Assembly: GCA_016742255.1 (NCBI GenBank)
Contig: JACVCB010000008.1
Coordinates: 62,001 to 126,000 of the forward strand
DNA length: 64,000 bases
Direction: 5' to 3'
Source: Leptospira sp.
GTDB lineage: Bacteria; Spirochaetota; Leptospiria; Leptospirales; Leptospiraceae
Position numbers and translations under genes: made by a program. Under the pieces are notes generated by a model, which worked only from the letters and a program-made list of their open reading frames with translations, was not told where the DNA came from and made no database searches. Positions 18,252 to 35,050 of the stretch are shown here, in pieces (the first letter of the stretch is position 1; each line of letters opens with the position of its first letter).

Positions 18252-21200
18252 ATGCATACCCGAATGCAAATTAGAAACCGGGTAAATTTCGGTAAAATTA
18301 CCGACCTCAATTTACTTCCTAATCTTATCTACGTACAGAAAAAATCCTTTGATTGGTTTCTCCAGTCGGAAGTGAAAGATCCGACCAAACGTTTAAACCA
18401 AGGGTTGGAAGCAGTTTTTCGCGAATCTTTTCCAATCGAATCACCAAACAACGATATGGTCATGGAATATGGCCATTATGTGTTAGGGGAACCAAAACGT
18501 GATCCTCAAGAATGTAAGGACACTGATTCTTCTTATGCGGTTCCATTAAAAGCAGTCATTCGACTCATCATCAAAGACACTGGTGAAATCCGCGAACAAG
18601 TTGTGTACATGGGTGACCTTCCTGTGATGACTGACCATGGTACTTTCATCATCAATGGTGCTGAAAGGGTAGTGGTAAGCCAGTTACACAGATCCCCTGG
18701 TATTTTCTTTTCTTATGACCAAGTACGAGATACATTCTCTGCTCGTGTGATCCCTTACCGAGGATCTTGGTTGGAATTCGAGATGGACAACAAAGGGATC
18801 CTTGTTGCCAAAATCGACCGTAAGAAAAAATTCCCTGCAACTTTACTTGTAAAAGCGATGGGAATGGGAACAAACGAAGAAGTATTACGTTTGTTCTACG
18901 GTTCAAGCAAAATGAAAATTGCTGGTGCCAATCCAAAAGACCTCAAACGTCTGATTGGTCGCAGAACCATTGCTGATATCATCAACATGGAAACAGGCGA
19001 GGTAATGCTCGATGCTGGTTCCAAAATCAATGAGGATAATATCTCCATCCTTCGTGAAATGAAGGTAAAAGATGTGGATGTCATTGAATTTCCAAAAGGC
19101 AAAGACAATCCAGTTCTCATCAACTGCCTTGAAAAAGACGGGGTCAACGATTACGAAGATGCTGTGAAAAAATTTCACACAATCATGCGTCCAGGTGAAC
19201 CGTCTACGATTGAAAACGCGGAAGCGGAACTCAAAAGACTCTTTTTCTCACACAAAACATTTGATTTGGGTGTAGTAGGTCGTTACAAAATCAATAGTAA
19301 ATTTGAATTCAACAATCCAAAAGAATTCTCAAAAGCAGATGATCGCGTTTTAAGAAAACAAGACATCATTGAAACGGTTCGTTACCTTGTGATGCTTATG
19401 TCTGAGGCAGAAAACTACTACCCAGATGATATTGACCACTTAGGAAACAGAAGGATTCGTTCTGTTGGAGAGCTCATTGCGAACCAATTGAAACTTGGAT
19501 TCTCTCGTGTAGAACGTGTCATCAAAGAAAGAATGACCGTACAAGAACCGGAACAACAAACTCCGCAACTTCTCATTTCCATCAAACCAATCACAGCTGT
19601 GATCAATGAGTTTTTTGGGTCTTCTCAACTTTCTCAGTTTATGGACCAAACAAACCCACTAGCGGAACTTACCCACAAACGTAGGTTAAACGCCCTTGGG
19701 CCTGGTGGTCTTTCTCGTGACAGAGCAGGTTTCGAAGTTCGTGACGTTCACTATTCTCACTATGGCCGTATGTGTCCAATTGAAACACCGGAAGGTCCAA
19801 ACATTGGTCTCATTCTTTCCATGTCTAGTTTTGCAAGGGTAAACGATTATGGGTTTATTGAAACTCCATACCGCCTTGTCAAAAATGGAAAAGTCCAAAA
19901 ACAAGTAGAGTATCTCACTGCTGATAAAGAAGAATACCACTATATGGCGCAGTCGAATTCGACTGTGGATGAGAAGGGAGAATTTACTTCCAAACTCATT
20001 TCCACTCGCCATAGAGGGGACTTCCCATTCCGTAGCCCGTCTGAGATCCAGTACATGGACCTTGCACCTTTACAAGTTGTGTCTGTATCCACAGCTCTCA
20101 TTCCATTCCTCGAACATGATGATGCGAACCGCGCTCTCATGGGTTCAAACATGCAACGCCAAGCGGTTCCACTTCTCACGGAAGAAGCTCCTTTTGTGGG
20201 AACTGGTATGGAAGCTCGTGCTGCATATGACGCAGGGGTTTGTATCGTTGCGAAAAAAGATGGTGTTGTTTCCAAAGTGGATGCAACAGGTGTTTGGATC
20301 AAAGAAGACCAATCCAAAGAGATTGTCCACTACCCACTCATTAAATTCAAAAAAACCAACCAAGGTACATGTTTTAACCAAAAACCAAACGTGTCTATGC
20401 TCCATACCACAACTGGTGGTAAGGTGAGTAAGGTTTCCAAAGAACGGATCGAAGTGACAACTCCGAATGGTGAAAAGGAATCCCACGAATTGGTATTATC
20501 GGAAGAAGTTCAATACCAAGCAGTTGTCAAAGAAGGACAAGATATCGGAATTGGAGCTCCAGTTGCTGGTCAGATCATCAAAGGGGAAAAATACGGTGAG
20601 TTCGGACAAATCCTCCAAAAAGGAACTGTCCTTGCAAACGGTCCATCCACTGATGCTGGTTATTTGGCACTTGGACGTAACGTTCTTGTGGCATTTATGC
20701 CTTGGGAAGGTTACAACTTTGAGGATGCGATTCTGATCTCTGAACGAATCATCAAAGACGATGTTTTCTCTTCCATTCACATTGAAGAATTCGAAATCCA
20801 AGCTCGGGAAACAAAACTTGGACAAGAACAAATCACTCGTGACATTCCAAACCTTTCGGACAAAGCGTTCCGTGATTTGGATGAGTCTGGTGTGATCCGT
20901 GTGGGAGCGGAGGTAAAACCTGGTGACATTCTTGTTGGTATGGTCACTCCTAAAGGTGAAACAGACCTCACTCCAGAATATAAATTATTACACTCCATCT
21001 TTGGAGAAAAGGCAAAAGAAGTAAGAGATTCTTCTCTTCGTATGCCAAACGGTTTCGAAGGAACTGTGATCGATATCAAACGTTATTCCCGTGAGACAGG
21101 CGATGAACTCGCTGCTGGCGTGGAAGAAATGGTGAAAGTGTATGTTGCTCGTAAACGTAAACTCCTCGTGGGTGATAAGATGGCGGGTCGTCACGGAAAC

Positions 21201-21938
21201 AAAGGGGTGGTTGCACGTGTGATGGCACAAGAAGATATGCCATACATGGAAGACGGAACTCCAGTTGATATCGTTCTAAACCCACTCGGGGTTCCTTCAC
21301 GGATGAACCTTGGTCAGATTTTTGAAACACAACTTGGTTTCGCTGCTAAAAAACTTGGGATCAATTTTGAAACCCCAGTATTTGATGGAGCCTCCGAAGG
21401 TGATGTACACGAATTCTGCAAAAAAGCAGGTTTACCAGAAAACAGCAAATTTCAGTTATACGACGGAAGGACAGGGGAAAAATTCATCAACCAAGTCTTC
21501 TGCGGATACATCTACATGTTGAAACTGGCTCACTTGGTGGATGACAAAATCCACGCAAGGTCTACTGGACCTTACTCACTTGTAACGCAACAACCACTCG
21601 GTGGTAAGGCGCAGTTCGGGGGACAAAGGTTAGGGGAGATGGAAGTTTGGGCTCTCGAAGCATATGGTGCATCACACACCTTACAAGAGTTACTCACCAT
21701 CAAGTCAGATGATATGTTAGGTCGTGCAAGAATTTACGAAGCGATTGTTAAAGGAATCCACTCGATCAAACCGGGAATTCCAGAATCATTCAACGTTCTT
21801 GTGCAAGAACTCCGAGGTTTAGCACTCGATATCATCATCAAGGACTCCGAAGGATTGGAAGTGGATATCTCTGATTACGAAGATGAATTCTCGAAAAACA
21901 AAAAGAAAATCAAGTTCGAGACCATTGAAAACGTTTAG
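18252..21938 (+). CDS. rpoB: RNA polymerase subunit beta
   Basis: 1228 residues from ATG 18252 (an in-frame ATG four codons later is possible). The rifampicin-pocket region runs from [11 protein letters not shown], with [13 protein letters not shown] at 474-486. The residue equivalent to E. coli Ser531 is Asn480. It also has the [13 protein letters not shown] catalytic-region motif and a C-terminal [12 protein letters not shown] clamp segment. It is followed after 14 bases by rpoC. Confidence 0.98.
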   Translation: MHTRMQIRNRVNFGKITDLNLLPNLIYVQKKSFDWFLQSEVKDPTKRLNQGLEAVFRESFPIESPNNDMVMEYGHYVLGEPKRDPQECKDTDSSYAVPLKAVIRLIIKDTGEIREQVVYMGDLPVMTDHGTFIINGAERVVVSQLHRSPGIFFSYDQVRDTFSARVIPYRGSWLEFEMDNKGILVAKIDRKKKFPATLLVKAMGMGTNEEVLRLFYGSSKMKIAGANPKDLKRLIGRRTIADIINMETGEVMLDAGSKINEDNISILREMKVKDVDVIEFPKGKDNPVLINCLEKDGVNDYEDAVKKFHTIMRPGEPSTIENAEAELKRLFFSHKTFDLGVVGRYKINSKFEFNNPKEFSKADDRVLRKQDIIETVRYLVMLMSEAENYYPDDIDHLGNRRIRSVGELIANQLKLGFSRVERVIKERMTVQEPEQQTPQLLISIKPITAVINEFFGSSQLSQFMDQTNPLAELTHKRRLNALGPGGLSRDRAGFEVRDVHYSHYGRMCPIETPEGPNIGLILSMSSFARVNDYGFIETPYRLVKNGKVQKQVEYLTADKEEYHYMAQSNSTVDEKGEFTSKLISTRHRGDFPFRSPSEIQYMDLAPLQVVSVSTALIPFLEHDDANRALMGSNMQRQAVPLLTEEAPFVGTGMEARAAYDAGVCIVAKKDGVVSKVDATGVWIKEDQSKEIVHYPLIKFKKTNQGTCFNQKPNVSMLHTTTGGKVSKVSKERIEVTTPNGEKESHELVLSEEVQYQAVVKEGQDIGIGAPVAGQIIKGEKYGEFGQILQKGTVLANGPSTDAGYLALGRNVLVAFMPWEGYNFEDAILISERIIKDDVFSSIHIEEFEIQARETKLGQEQITRDIPNLSDKAFRDLDESGVIRVGAEVKPGDILVGMVTPKGETDLTPEYKLLHSIFGEKAKEVRDSSLRMPNGFEGTVIDIKRYSRETGDELAAGVEEMVKVYVARKRKLLVGDKMAGRHGNKGVVARVMAQEDMPYMEDGTPVDIVLNPLGVPSRMNLGQIFETQLGFAAKKLGINFETPVFDGASEGDVHEFCKKAGLPENSKFQLYDGRTGEKFINQVFCGYIYMLKLAHLVDDKIHARSTGPYSLVTQQPLGGKAQFGGQRLGEMEVWALEAYGASHTLQELLTIKSDDMLGRARIYEAIVKGIHSIKPGIPESFNVLVQELRGLALDIIIKDSEGLEVDISDYEDEFSKNKKKIKFETIENV

Positions 21939-21952
21939 GGAAGGGAAAAAGT

Positions 21953-26254
<4,302 letters not shown>

Positions 26255-26270
26255 TCACTAAGAAGAACTT

Positions 26271-26301
26271 CTAGAAATCATCCAATTTGGATGGTTTCTA
26301 G
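26271..26301 (+). repeat. stem-loop 17 bases after rpoC
   Basis: A 13-base stem with one T/G wobble (26271-26283 with 26289-26301) and a 5-base loop AATTT. No T-tract follows, so it is more likely an RNA processing or stability element than a terminator. Its last base is shared with the next hairpin. Confidence 0.6.
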
Positions 26302-26373
26302 GGACAAAAATCATGTTTTCGTTTACAAAATGTCCCTATCTGGAATTTTGGACGAAAACGTCATTATTTTTTT
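26301..26373 (+). promoter_or_regulatory. alternative hairpins and terminator-like stem before rpsL
   Basis: Two structures compete. GGGACA (26301-26306) can pair with TGTCCC (26331-26336). Alternatively GTTTTCGT (26315-26322) pairs with ACGAAAAC (26352-26359), enclosing CAAAAT/ATTTTG (26326-26331 with 26345-26350), and is followed by TTATTTTTTT (26364-26373). The second resembles an intrinsic terminator placed 27 bases before rpsL. This looks like an attenuator controlling entry into the str genes. Confidence 0.55.
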
Positions 26374-26400
26374 AAAAAGAGAAGTAGAAGAAGGAATCGA

Positions 26401-26775
26401 ATGCCTACAATTAACCAGCTCATCCGCATTGGAAGAGAAGACCAAAAGAAAAGAACTAAATCTCCCGCTCTAAAGGCATGCCCACAAAGACGTGGAGTTT
26501 GCACAAGAGTGATGACTTTCACTCCTAAAAAACCTAACTCTGCTCTTCGTAAAGTAGCAAGGGTTCGTTTGACAACAGGAATTGAAGTTACTGCTTATAT
26601 CCCAGGCGAAGGCCATAACCTCCAAGAACACAACGTGGTTCTCATCCGTGGGGGAAGGGTAAAAGATTTACCAGGGGTTCGTTATCATATCATTCGTGGA
26701 ACACTGGATACACTCGGTGTGGACAAACGTCGCAAAGGACGTTCTAAATACGGCGCGAAGCGTCCTAAAGCGTAA
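26401..26775 (+). CDS. rpsL: 30S ribosomal protein S12
   Basis: 124 residues. [12 protein letters not shown] and [11 protein letters not shown] keep lysine at both positions whose replacement gives streptomycin resistance, so the sequence is of the sensitive type. S12 sits at the decoding centre. It is the first gene of the str group, 14 bases before rpsG. Confidence 0.97.
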   Translation: MPTINQLIRIGREDQKKRTKSPALKACPQRRGVCTRVMTFTPKKPNSALRKVARVRLTTGIEVTAYIPGEGHNLQEHNVVLIRGGRVKDLPGVRYHIIRGTLDTLGVDKRRKGRSKYGAKRPKA

Positions 26776-26789
26776 TCGGAGAAAGGTAT

Positions 26790-27263
26790 ATGTCTAGAAG
26801 AAGAGGAAAAGTTGAACCGCGCCACATCGAAGGCGATCCAAAATACAACGACAAAGTGATTTCAAAGTTTATCAACTGCCTAATGGTAGATGGTAAAAAA
26901 AGTGTCGCTGAAGCTGTGTTCTACGATGCATTAGAAGTCATTGCGAAAAAAACAGGACAAGATCCGTTTGCTGTGTTCCAAGAAGCATTGGAAAACGCAA
27001 AACCACAAGTGGAAGTAAAGTCCCGCCGAGTGGGTGGTGTGACTTACCAAGTTCCAATCGAAGTTCGTCCAGAAAGACGTCTAGCGCTTGGAATCAGATG
27101 GCTGATTAAATATAGCCGTGGTAGAAACGAAAAATCGATGAAAAACAAATTGGCTGCAGAATTCATGGAAGCACAAAAAGGCACAGGATCTGCGATTAAG
27201 AAAAAAGAAGACATCAGAAAGATGGCAGATGCCAACAAGGCATTCTCTCATTACCGCTGGTAA
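26790..27263 (+). CDS. rpsG: 30S ribosomal protein S7
   Basis: 157 residues, the usual length. It contains KFINCLMVDGKKS and the GGVTYQVPIEVRPERR signature, which binds 16S rRNA in the 30S head. It ends with FSHYRW and is followed at once by a strong terminator. Confidence 0.97.
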   Translation: MSRRRGKVEPRHIEGDPKYNDKVISKFINCLMVDGKKSVAEAVFYDALEVIAKKTGQDPFAVFQEALENAKPQVEVKSRRVGGVTYQVPIEVRPERRLALGIRWLIKYSRGRNEKSMKNKLAAEFMEAQKGTGSAIKKKEDIRKMADANKAFSHYRW

Positions 27264-27291
27264 TCCTTTTTATTCGATTCCAAACCTTGAT

Positions 27292-27320
27292 AAGCCAGGT
27301 TCATACCTGGCTTTTTTATT
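27292..27320 (+). terminator. intrinsic terminator after rpsG
   Basis: A perfect 9-base stem, AAGCCAGGT (27292-27300) and ACCTGGCTT (27305-27313), with loop TCAT and a T-rich tail (27312-27317). It separates rpsLG from the EF-G-like gene, which begins only 22 bases further on. Confidence 0.88.
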
Positions 27321-27341
27321 TTTGCACTCTTTCCATACACC

Positions 27342-29282
27342 ATGAACTACCGCACAGTTGGCATTTTTGCTCATATCGATTCTGGGAAAACTACCCTCAC
27401 CGAACGAATCTTATTCGAAGCTGGTAAAATTTCTGCAATTGGTACCATTGAAGATGGGAACACTGAATCGGACCAACTCCAAGAAGAGATTGAAAGAGGA
27501 ATCTCCATCCGGACTACATTCCATGTTGTCCCTTGGACTACAAGTTTTGGAACATTTGAAATCCAACTCATCGATACACCTGGTCATATTGATTTTAGAA
27601 ACCAAGTGACCGACCTTCTCCCCGCAATGGAAACAGCCATTGTCATTTTGGAAGCGGGTACAGTTGTACAATCCCAAGCAAGGTTAGTGATTGAAGAGTT
27701 ACGAAAGGCAAAGATCCCCATCGTTTTTTTCATCAACAAATTGGACAGGTTTGCAGAGGACTACCTCGATACACTTGTTTCCTTGGAAGAGATCTTACAA
27801 ATCCCTCCTGTTTCCTTATTCCAAAAAGGAGAAAATGGTTGGGAATATTATTTGGAAAACGAAAGAGTTTTTGCCAAAAGCACAAAGGAAGAATTACTCG
27901 CATGTGATGAAGAATCACTGTTAACTTACTGGAAGGAAGAAAACGAAACTTCTGAGCTTCCGAAACGTATCTTACAAAAGGGGACAGGGGAGGGGAAACT
28001 TTACCCTGTGTATGGTGGTTCCGCCAAAACTGGCGAAGGTGTACGGGAGCTCCTGGATCTTGTGTTGTGGACAAATCCAAAGGAAATAAAACCAATTTCC
28101 CATTCTCCTCTCTTAGTTCTTTCTAGAAGGACCGACCCACAAATTGGTCGTTATGCGGTAGTTTGCCCCACGATGACATTACCAACCGAAGAAGTGATGG
28201 AGATCCTCCTTTTCACAAAGGAAACACAAAGCCAAAACAAAATTGAAAGAACCATCCACGGGGAAGGGGGAACGAATCCCACTCTCTCCTTTTTATCAGC
28301 TGAAACATTGGATGGGGTAGGTTCCCTCACAAAGGGAAAACTTGGATTTGTGTTGGCAAATGAATCTTTCCAAATGGACCCGGGGAGTCCCATTCTTTAT
28401 CTCGGAAATGTTCCAGATCCTTTATCATCCAAACTCCCACCTTCAGAACTCAGTCCGTTTTCTGTGGTTTTAGAGCCGGAGATTAGTTCCGAAAAAGAGT
28501 TTTGGTTATGTCGCTTACGGGAACTCATTTGGGAGGATCCCGGTTATCACCTGGAACTGAAAGCAGAAACGGGACAAATTGTTCTCTTTGGTAGAGGGGA
28601 ACTCCATTTGGAAATTGGAATCCGAAGGATTTCTGAGAAAACGGAAAAAAAACTCTCATTTAGTTCGATAAACATTGCCAAATTAGAGCTTTTTAAAAAA
28701 ATGTCTCATAAGGTTGCCCTAGAGCATCGTGCCTTTGAAGACCAAAAGTCAAGCGGCGCGCTCATCGCAGTCCTGGAAGATACTGCCGATTTTTCGAAGC
28801 AAATTGCCTTCGAGGTAAGTCTTCCGGAAGAAGTAAAACATTCGATAGAAACGTCCTTTATGGAAGCCTGCTTACACGGGTTTTACGGTGAGGAAGTTTG
28901 TGGCCTGAGACTAAGAGTCCTCTCCTATGAGATGCCTCCGGGGGATTTACAAACAACTCTCACATTACTCAAAGTAGCGATACTTGCAGGAGTGAAGGAA
29001 TGTTTTCCGTCAAACACATATTTGGTTGGTCCACTCACTGAGATCGAAGTGATGGTAGACGCAAACCATTTAGGTGTAGTTCTTTCTGATCTAAGTCGCA
29101 GGAACGCAAAGGTGGTATCCACCTATGAGGCTGTGGCAGGGAAGAGTCACTTAAAAGCCAATGCATCGGCAGAAAACCTGCTTGGCTTTTCAGGGGCTCT
29201 TAGAAACATGACCAAAGGGATTGGCATTTCTTGGGAAAGGACTGCTTTTACCTCTGAATTTTATGCAGTTCTAAAGGAGTAA
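27342..29282 (+). CDS. divergent EF-G-like translational GTPase (TetM-like layout)
   Basis: 646 residues. The GTPase motifs are intact: AHIDSGKT (10-17), ERGIS (51-55), DTPGH (78-82), NKLD (132-135) and GSAK (226-229). The G' region is short and the total length is near that of ribosomal-protection proteins (about 640) rather than EF-G (about 690-700). LYPVYGGSAK and the N-terminal pattern resemble TetM-type proteins. Domain IV lacks the TetM SPVST loop, having EMPPGD instead. It sits where fusA normally lies, before tuf, but behind a terminator. It may be a specialised EF-G paralogue or a ribosome rescue/protection factor. Calling it the main EF-G would be unsafe. Confidence 0.7.
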   Translation: MNYRTVGIFAHIDSGKTTLTERILFEAGKISAIGTIEDGNTESDQLQEEIERGISIRTTFHVVPWTTSFGTFEIQLIDTPGHIDFRNQVTDLLPAMETAIVILEAGTVVQSQARLVIEELRKAKIPIVFFINKLDRFAEDYLDTLVSLEEILQIPPVSLFQKGENGWEYYLENERVFAKSTKEELLACDEESLLTYWKEENETSELPKRILQKGTGEGKLYPVYGGSAKTGEGVRELLDLVLWTNPKEIKPISHSPLLVLSRRTDPQIGRYAVVCPTMTLPTEEVMEILLFTKETQSQNKIERTIHGEGGTNPTLSFLSAETLDGVGSLTKGKLGFVLANESFQMDPGSPILYLGNVPDPLSSKLPPSELSPFSVVLEPEISSEKEFWLCRLRELIWEDPGYHLELKAETGQIVLFGRGELHLEIGIRRISEKTEKKLSFSSINIAKLELFKKMSHKVALEHRAFEDQKSSGALIAVLEDTADFSKQIAFEVSLPEEVKHSIETSFMEACLHGFYGEEVCGLRLRVLSYEMPPGDLQTTLTLLKVAILAGVKECFPSNTYLVGPLTEIEVMVDANHLGVVLSDLSRRNAKVVSTYEAVAGKSHLKANASAENLLGFSGALRNMTKGIGISWERTAFTSEFYAVLKE

Positions 29283-29331
29283 AGAACCGAATATCGGGTC
29301 TTGCACCACGATTGAGGAGTAGATTCTAACA

Positions 29332-30537
<1,206 letters not shown>

Positions 30538-30542
30538 TCGCA

Positions 30543-30851
30543 ATGGCTGGACAAAGAATTCGCGTTAAGTTAAAAGCTTTCGATCATCGGTTGATTGACC
30601 AATCAACCTTTGAAATCGTTGCAACTGCGAAAAGGACTGGAGCTACTGTCTCCGGTCCTATCCCACTTCCAACGAAAAAAGAAATCTACACGGTATTACG
30701 TTCTCCGCACGTGAATAAAAAAGCTAGAGAACAATTTGAAATGAGAACTCACAAGAGACTCATCGATATTTTAAATACGAATGAAGATACGGTAGAAGCC
30801 CTAATGAAGCTTCAACTCCCTGCTGGAGTTTCCGTAGATATTAAATCCTAA
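30543..30851 (+). CDS. rpsJ: 30S ribosomal protein S10
   Basis: 102 residues with [19 protein letters not shown] and the HKRLIDI segment. S10 is a 30S head protein and also the NusE partner in antitermination. It leads the S10-spc-alpha series, which runs without a gap to rplQ. Confidence 0.97.
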   Translation: MAGQRIRVKLKAFDHRLIDQSTFEIVATAKRTGATVSGPIPLPTKKEIYTVLRSPHVNKKAREQFEMRTHKRLIDILNTNEDTVEALMKLQLPAGVSVDIKS

Positions 30852-30862
30852 GGATAGGATCC

Positions 30863-31486
30863 ATGGCTAAAGGTTTAATCGGCGAAAAATTGGGCATGGC
30901 CCACATATTCAATAACGACGGTAAGATGGTAACTGTTACTGTTTTACGCGTGGGTCCTTGTTTTGTGTCCCAGGTAAAAACATCTGCTAATGATGGCTAT
31001 GAAGCTGTTCAATTAGCATTCGGTGATGCCAAAGAAAAACACTTAACAAAGGCCGAAGTTGGACACATTAAAAAAGCGAATATCGCTTCTCCTAAAAAAA
31101 CTTTGGTTGAATTCAAAGGATTTGAAGGCGTTGCAGTGGGTTCAGAATTGAAACTCGCTGATGTTTTTGCTTTGAATGATACAGTAAAAGTGACCGGAAC
31201 TTCTAAAGGGAAGGGAACACAAGGTGTTGTAAAACGCCATGGTTTTGCTGGTGGTCCTGCTGGGCACGGTTCTCGTTTCCAAAGACACCCTGGTTCGATT
31301 GGATCGAACACAACTCCTGGACGTGTGTTCAAGGGTTTGAAGATGGGTGGAAGAATGGGTTCTGAGCAGACAACTGTTCGAAACCTGAAAGTAGTAAAAA
31401 TTGATGCAGATGCTAACTTAGTATTTGTATCCGGTCCGGTTCCAGGAAGGGAACGCGGTATCGTTAAGATAGAAAAAATCGGATAG
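30863..31486 (+). CDS. rplC: 50S ribosomal protein L3
   Basis: 207 residues. The [20 protein letters not shown] loop region reaches towards the peptidyl transferase centre. It is 11 bases from rpsJ and from rplD on either side. Confidence 0.97.
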   Translation: MAKGLIGEKLGMAHIFNNDGKMVTVTVLRVGPCFVSQVKTSANDGYEAVQLAFGDAKEKHLTKAEVGHIKKANIASPKKTLVEFKGFEGVAVGSELKLADVFALNDTVKVTGTSKGKGTQGVVKRHGFAGGPAGHGSRFQRHPGSIGSNTTPGRVFKGLKMGGRMGSEQTTVRNLKVVKIDADANLVFVSGPVPGRERGIVKIEKIG

Positions 31487-31497
31487 ATAGGTAGAAC

Positions 31498-32133
31498 ATG
31501 AAAGCGCGTAAATACAATAAAGAAGGCGTATTCGTAAGCGAAGTTGAACTTCCGGCAGAATTATTTGCTACCGGCATTTCGCTTGGAGCCATCTATGATG
31601 CGGTTAAAGCTGAAAATGCGAACAACAGACAAGGAACACATTCGACTAAGGATCGTTCCGAAGTTCGCGGTGGGGGAATCAAACCTTGGGCTCAAAAAGG
31701 AACTGGTCGTGCAAGACAAGGATCCATCAGAGCTCCACATTTCGTTGGTGGTGGTATCATTCATGGACCAAAACCAAGAGATTATTCCTCTAACTTGTCA
31801 CGCAGCGTTAAGAAGAAAGCTGTTCTCTCCATCCTTAACAAAAAGGCAGAAGAAAACAGAATCGCGATCATAGAAGACGTAGAACCTTCTTCTTACTCCA
31901 CAAAGTCCATCTACAACATTTTGAAGAACATGGACATTGCAGAGAAGGGTAACGTGGGATTTGTAGTAGCTGGTGAAAACCAATTCCTAAAAAGATCCAC
32001 TCGCAATATAGAGAACCTCAAATATGTGAACAGCAAACGAGTCGTTTGCCGAGACATCCTCTATAATAACAATTTAGTAATCTCTGAAAGCGCTTTAAAA
32101 GAGCTTCAGGCTCAGTATTCTAAGAAAGGATAA
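31498..32133 (+). CDS. rplD: 50S ribosomal protein L4
   Basis: 211 residues. The extended loop [19 protein letters not shown] lines the exit tunnel. In other bacteria L4 autoregulates the S10 operon; no dedicated leader was found upstream of rpsJ here. Confidence 0.96.
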   Translation: MKARKYNKEGVFVSEVELPAELFATGISLGAIYDAVKAENANNRQGTHSTKDRSEVRGGGIKPWAQKGTGRARQGSIRAPHFVGGGIIHGPKPRDYSSNLSRSVKKKAVLSILNKKAEENRIAIIEDVEPSSYSTKSIYNILKNMDIAEKGNVGFVVAGENQFLKRSTRNIENLKYVNSKRVVCRDILYNNNLVISESALKELQAQYSKKG

Positions 32134-32137
32134 GACA

Positions 32138-32443
32138 GTGAACCTAGAGAATGTAATCTTATCACCAGTTGTTACAGAAAAGTCGCAAGACCTGCAAACA
32201 ATTGGAGAACGTATGGGAAAAAGAACTGTCAAGTATACGTTCAAAGTCCACCCGGATGCGAACAAAACTTTGATCAAACAAGCCCTGAAACAAATGTATA
32301 ACGTCGTTCCGACTGCTATAAACGTAGCCGTTTATCGTGGAAAAATGAAACGTTTTAGAAACATGCCGTCCCCAAGACCTCACTACAAAAAAGCAGTAGT
32401 GACCTTTGCTGACGGAGCAAATTTGGATTTTGCTAAGGTTTAA
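32138..32443 (+). CDS. rplW: 50S ribosomal protein L23
   Basis: 101 residues from a GTG at 32138, 4 bases after rplD. It contains the SPVVTEKS N-terminal signature and the [20 protein letters not shown] loop. It is the docking site for trigger factor and SRP at the tunnel exit. Confidence 0.95.
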   Translation: MNLENVILSPVVTEKSQDLQTIGERMGKRTVKYTFKVHPDANKTLIKQALKQMYNVVPTAINVAVYRGKMKRFRNMPSPRPHYKKAVVTFADGANLDFAKV

Positions 32444-32445
32444 TT

Positions 32446-33282
32446 ATGGGAATTAGAAAACTTAAACCCACAACACAATCTAGCCGGTATTATTCGGTAT
32501 TAGATTTCAAAGAAATCACAGAAGTGGTTCCTTATAAACCTCTCACTGCCAATTTTTCATACAAAGCTGGTCGTGACAATAAGGGACGTATTGCTGTTAG
32601 ACGCAAAGGTGGACGTAACAAAAGAAAGTTTCGTATCATCGATTTCAAACGTAATAAATTTGGGATCCCTGCTACAGTAAAAACAATTGAATACGATCCA
32701 AACCGTTCAGCATTCATTGCTCTTGTCTGTTATGCGGATGGGGAATACCGATATATTTTAGCTCCAAACGGTCTTAAAGTTGGGGATAAAATTGAGTCTG
32801 GTCCAAACGCAGAGATTAAACTTGGAAATACACTTCCATTGGATAAAATCCCTGCAGGAACAAACGTTCACAACATCGAACTCCATATTGGAAAAGGTGG
32901 TCAGATTGCAAGAACAGCAGGTTCATTTGCTGTGATCTCTGCAAAAGACGGTGACTACGTTTCACTCAAACTTCCTTCTTCGGAAATCCGAAAGGTACGT
33001 AAAGAGTGTTTGGCGACAGTTGGAGAACTTTCCAACAAAGACCACAACTTAGTGATCATAGGAAAAGCCGGTCGTAACCGTTGGTTAGGAAAAAGACCGA
33101 AGGTAAGAGGGGTCGTTATGAACCCTGTGGACCACCCACTCGGTGGTGGTGAAGGTAGAACTTCCGGAGGTCGTCACCCAGTGACTCCTTGGGGTAAACC
33201 TACGAAAGGATTTAAAACACGTAAGACTAGACCGTCTGATCGTTTTATTGTCCAAAGACGTAAGAAAAACAGGAATAGGTAG
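32446..33282 (+). CDS. rplB: 50S ribosomal protein L2
   Basis: 278 residues. It has [15 protein letters not shown] near the N-terminus and the C-terminal [19 protein letters not shown] containing the conserved histidine close to the peptidyl transferase centre. Confidence 0.98.
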   Translation: MGIRKLKPTTQSSRYYSVLDFKEITEVVPYKPLTANFSYKAGRDNKGRIAVRRKGGRNKRKFRIIDFKRNKFGIPATVKTIEYDPNRSAFIALVCYADGEYRYILAPNGLKVGDKIESGPNAEIKLGNTLPLDKIPAGTNVHNIELHIGKGGQIARTAGSFAVISAKDGDYVSLKLPSSEIRKVRKECLATVGELSNKDHNLVIIGKAGRNRWLGKRPKVRGVVMNPVDHPLGGGEGRTSGGRHPVTPWGKPTKGFKTRKTRPSDRFIVQRRKKNRNR

Positions 33283-33295
33283 GATCTAGATACTC

Positions 33296-33574
33296 ATGGC
33301 TAGAAGCTTAAAAAAAGGTCCGTTCATCGACGACCACCTCATGAAAAAAATCACCAAGTTAAACTCTGAAGGGAAAAAAACTCCCTTCAAGTCTTGGTCC
33401 AGAAGAAGTACCATTTATCCAGATATGATTGGTCATACAGTCATGATTCATAATGGCAAAGCGTTTGTTCCTGTTTATGTGAATGAAAACATGATTGGAC
33501 ACAAACTCGGTGAATTTGCTCCCACTAGAACCTTCAAAGGTCATGGTGGAGACAAAAAAGTAGCGAAGAAATAG
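33296..33574 (+). CDS. rpsS: 30S ribosomal protein S19
   Basis: 92 residues, starting [14 protein letters not shown] and with the [16 protein letters not shown] signature. It forms the 30S head with S13. Confidence 0.97.
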   Translation: MARSLKKGPFIDDHLMKKITKLNSEGKKTPFKSWSRRSTIYPDMIGHTVMIHNGKAFVPVYVNENMIGHKLGEFAPTRTFKGHGGDKKVAKK

Positions 33575-33582
33575 GTAGAGTG

Positions 33583-33933
33583 ATGGAAGCAAAAGCAGTA
33601 GGAAAACACCTCAGAATTTCTGCCAGAAAAGCTCGCCTGGTTGCTGATGAAGTTCGTGGATACGATTACAAAGAAGCGATAGATATCTTGCGATTTACAA
33701 ACAAATCTGCAAGTTCAATGATCATTAACCTTCTCAACTCTGCAGTGGCAAATGCCATTCAGATGAATGAAAGTTTAGATCCTAGCTCACTTTATGTTAA
33801 AAAAATCTATGTGGATGATGGCCCAATCATGAAACGTTTCCGCCCAAGAGCACGAGGTCGTGCGTCTCGGATCCGTAAACGCCTAAGCCACATCACTGTT
33901 GTTGTATCTGAAATCGAAAAGAAGGTTAGCTAA
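33583..33933 (+). CDS. rplV: 50S ribosomal protein L22
   Basis: 116 residues from ATG 33583. A GTG directly before it is in frame but would lie too near the AGGTAG site. It contains [14 protein letters not shown] and the tunnel-loop region [15 protein letters not shown]. 8 bases from rpsS and 3 from rpsC. Confidence 0.95.
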   Translation: MEAKAVGKHLRISARKARLVADEVRGYDYKEAIDILRFTNKSASSMIINLLNSAVANAIQMNESLDPSSLYVKKIYVDDGPIMKRFRPRARGRASRIRKRLSHITVVVSEIEKKVS

Positions 33934-33936
33934 TTT

Positions 33937-34614
33937 ATGGGTCAGAAAGTAAATCCAATCGGACTACGAATCGGAATCACACGTAACTGGGATTCGGTTT
34001 GGTTTTCCAAACAAGATTACATCAAAAATCTTCACGAAGATATCAAGATCCGTAGATTCCTTCAGAAGAAATTCAAAAATGCATCCGTTGTGAAAATCGT
34101 GATCGAAAGATTCCCTGAAAAAATCAACGTGAACCTCCATACCTCTAAACCAGGTATGGTGATTGGTCAAAAAGGCCAAAACATCGAAGCGGTAAAACAA
34201 GAGCTAAAAAAATACGCTGATAAACCGATTGGGATGAACATCATCGAAGTGAAAAAACCAGAGATCATCGCACAAGCGATTGCTGAAACGGTTGCCCTTC
34301 AAATCGAACAAAGGATGCCTTTCCGTCGCGTCATGAAAGCGGAACTTCGTCGTGCGATGCGCGGTGGAGTGGAAGGTGTGAAAATCCAAATCTCTGGACG
34401 TCTCAATGGGGCGGACATGGCAAGAACTGAAAAGTATATGGAAGGACGAGTTCCTCTTCATACTCTTCGTGCCAAAATTGATTTTGGATTCAAAGAAGCT
34501 CTCACGACTTTCGGACAAATCGGTGTGAAAGTATGGACTTATACAGGTGATTATTTCCCAACGAAGGAAGAATCCGATGAAGATAAATACGCTGTAAAAC
34601 GTAGAACGAGTTAA
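33937..34614 (+). CDS. rpsC: 30S ribosomal protein S3
   Basis: 225 residues. The KH domain has [16 protein letters not shown], and the C-terminal domain has the [12 protein letters not shown] signature. It forms the mRNA entry channel. Confidence 0.97.
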   Translation: MGQKVNPIGLRIGITRNWDSVWFSKQDYIKNLHEDIKIRRFLQKKFKNASVVKIVIERFPEKINVNLHTSKPGMVIGQKGQNIEAVKQELKKYADKPIGMNIIEVKKPEIIAQAIAETVALQIEQRMPFRRVMKAELRRAMRGGVEGVKIQISGRLNGADMARTEKYMEGRVPLHTLRAKIDFGFKEALTTFGQIGVKVWTYTGDYFPTKEESDEDKYAVKRRTS

Positions 34615-34636
34615 GAAGTACTAAAGAGAAACCATC

Positions 34637-35050
34637 ATGTTAGCACCTAAACGAGTAAAATTTAGAAAACGCCAAAGAGGGCGCTTAAAAGGTAAGGACG
34701 AAAGAGGTTCTTACGTTGCGTTCGGTGAGTTTGGTTTAAAAGCCATCTCTTCCGGTCGTATCACTGCGCGACAAATTGAGGCAGCAAGGATCACTATCAA
34801 CCGCCAAGTCAAACGAGGTGGGAAATTATGGATCAGGATCTTCCCTCATTTACCAATCACTAAAAAACCTGCCGAAACTCGTATGGGTAAAGGTAAAGGT
34901 AACCCTGAGTTCTGGATTGCTGAAATCCGACCAGGACGAGTTCTTTTTGAAATGGCTGGTGTTGATGAAGATACAGCTAGAAAAGCACTCCACCTAGCAG
35001 CATTTAAACTGCCAGTTGAAACTTCATTTGTTAAGAGGAACGTTCTATGA
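34637..35050 (+). CDS. rplP: 50S ribosomal protein L16
   Basis: 137 residues. It starts [16 protein letters not shown] and has [18 protein letters not shown]. Its stop overlaps the rpmC start by 4 bases (ATGA). Confidence 0.97.
   Translation: MLAPKRVKFRKRQRGRLKGKDERGSYVAFGEFGLKAISSGRITARQIEAARITINRQVKRGGKLWIRIFPHLPITKKPAETRMGKGKGNPEFWIAEIRPGRVLFEMAGVDEDTARKALHLAAFKLPVETSFVKRNVL

Noticed and set aside
26291..26473. 60-codon open frame in the rpoC-rpsL gap
   Set aside because: It runs into rpsL in the wrong frame. The gap is better explained by RNA hairpins.
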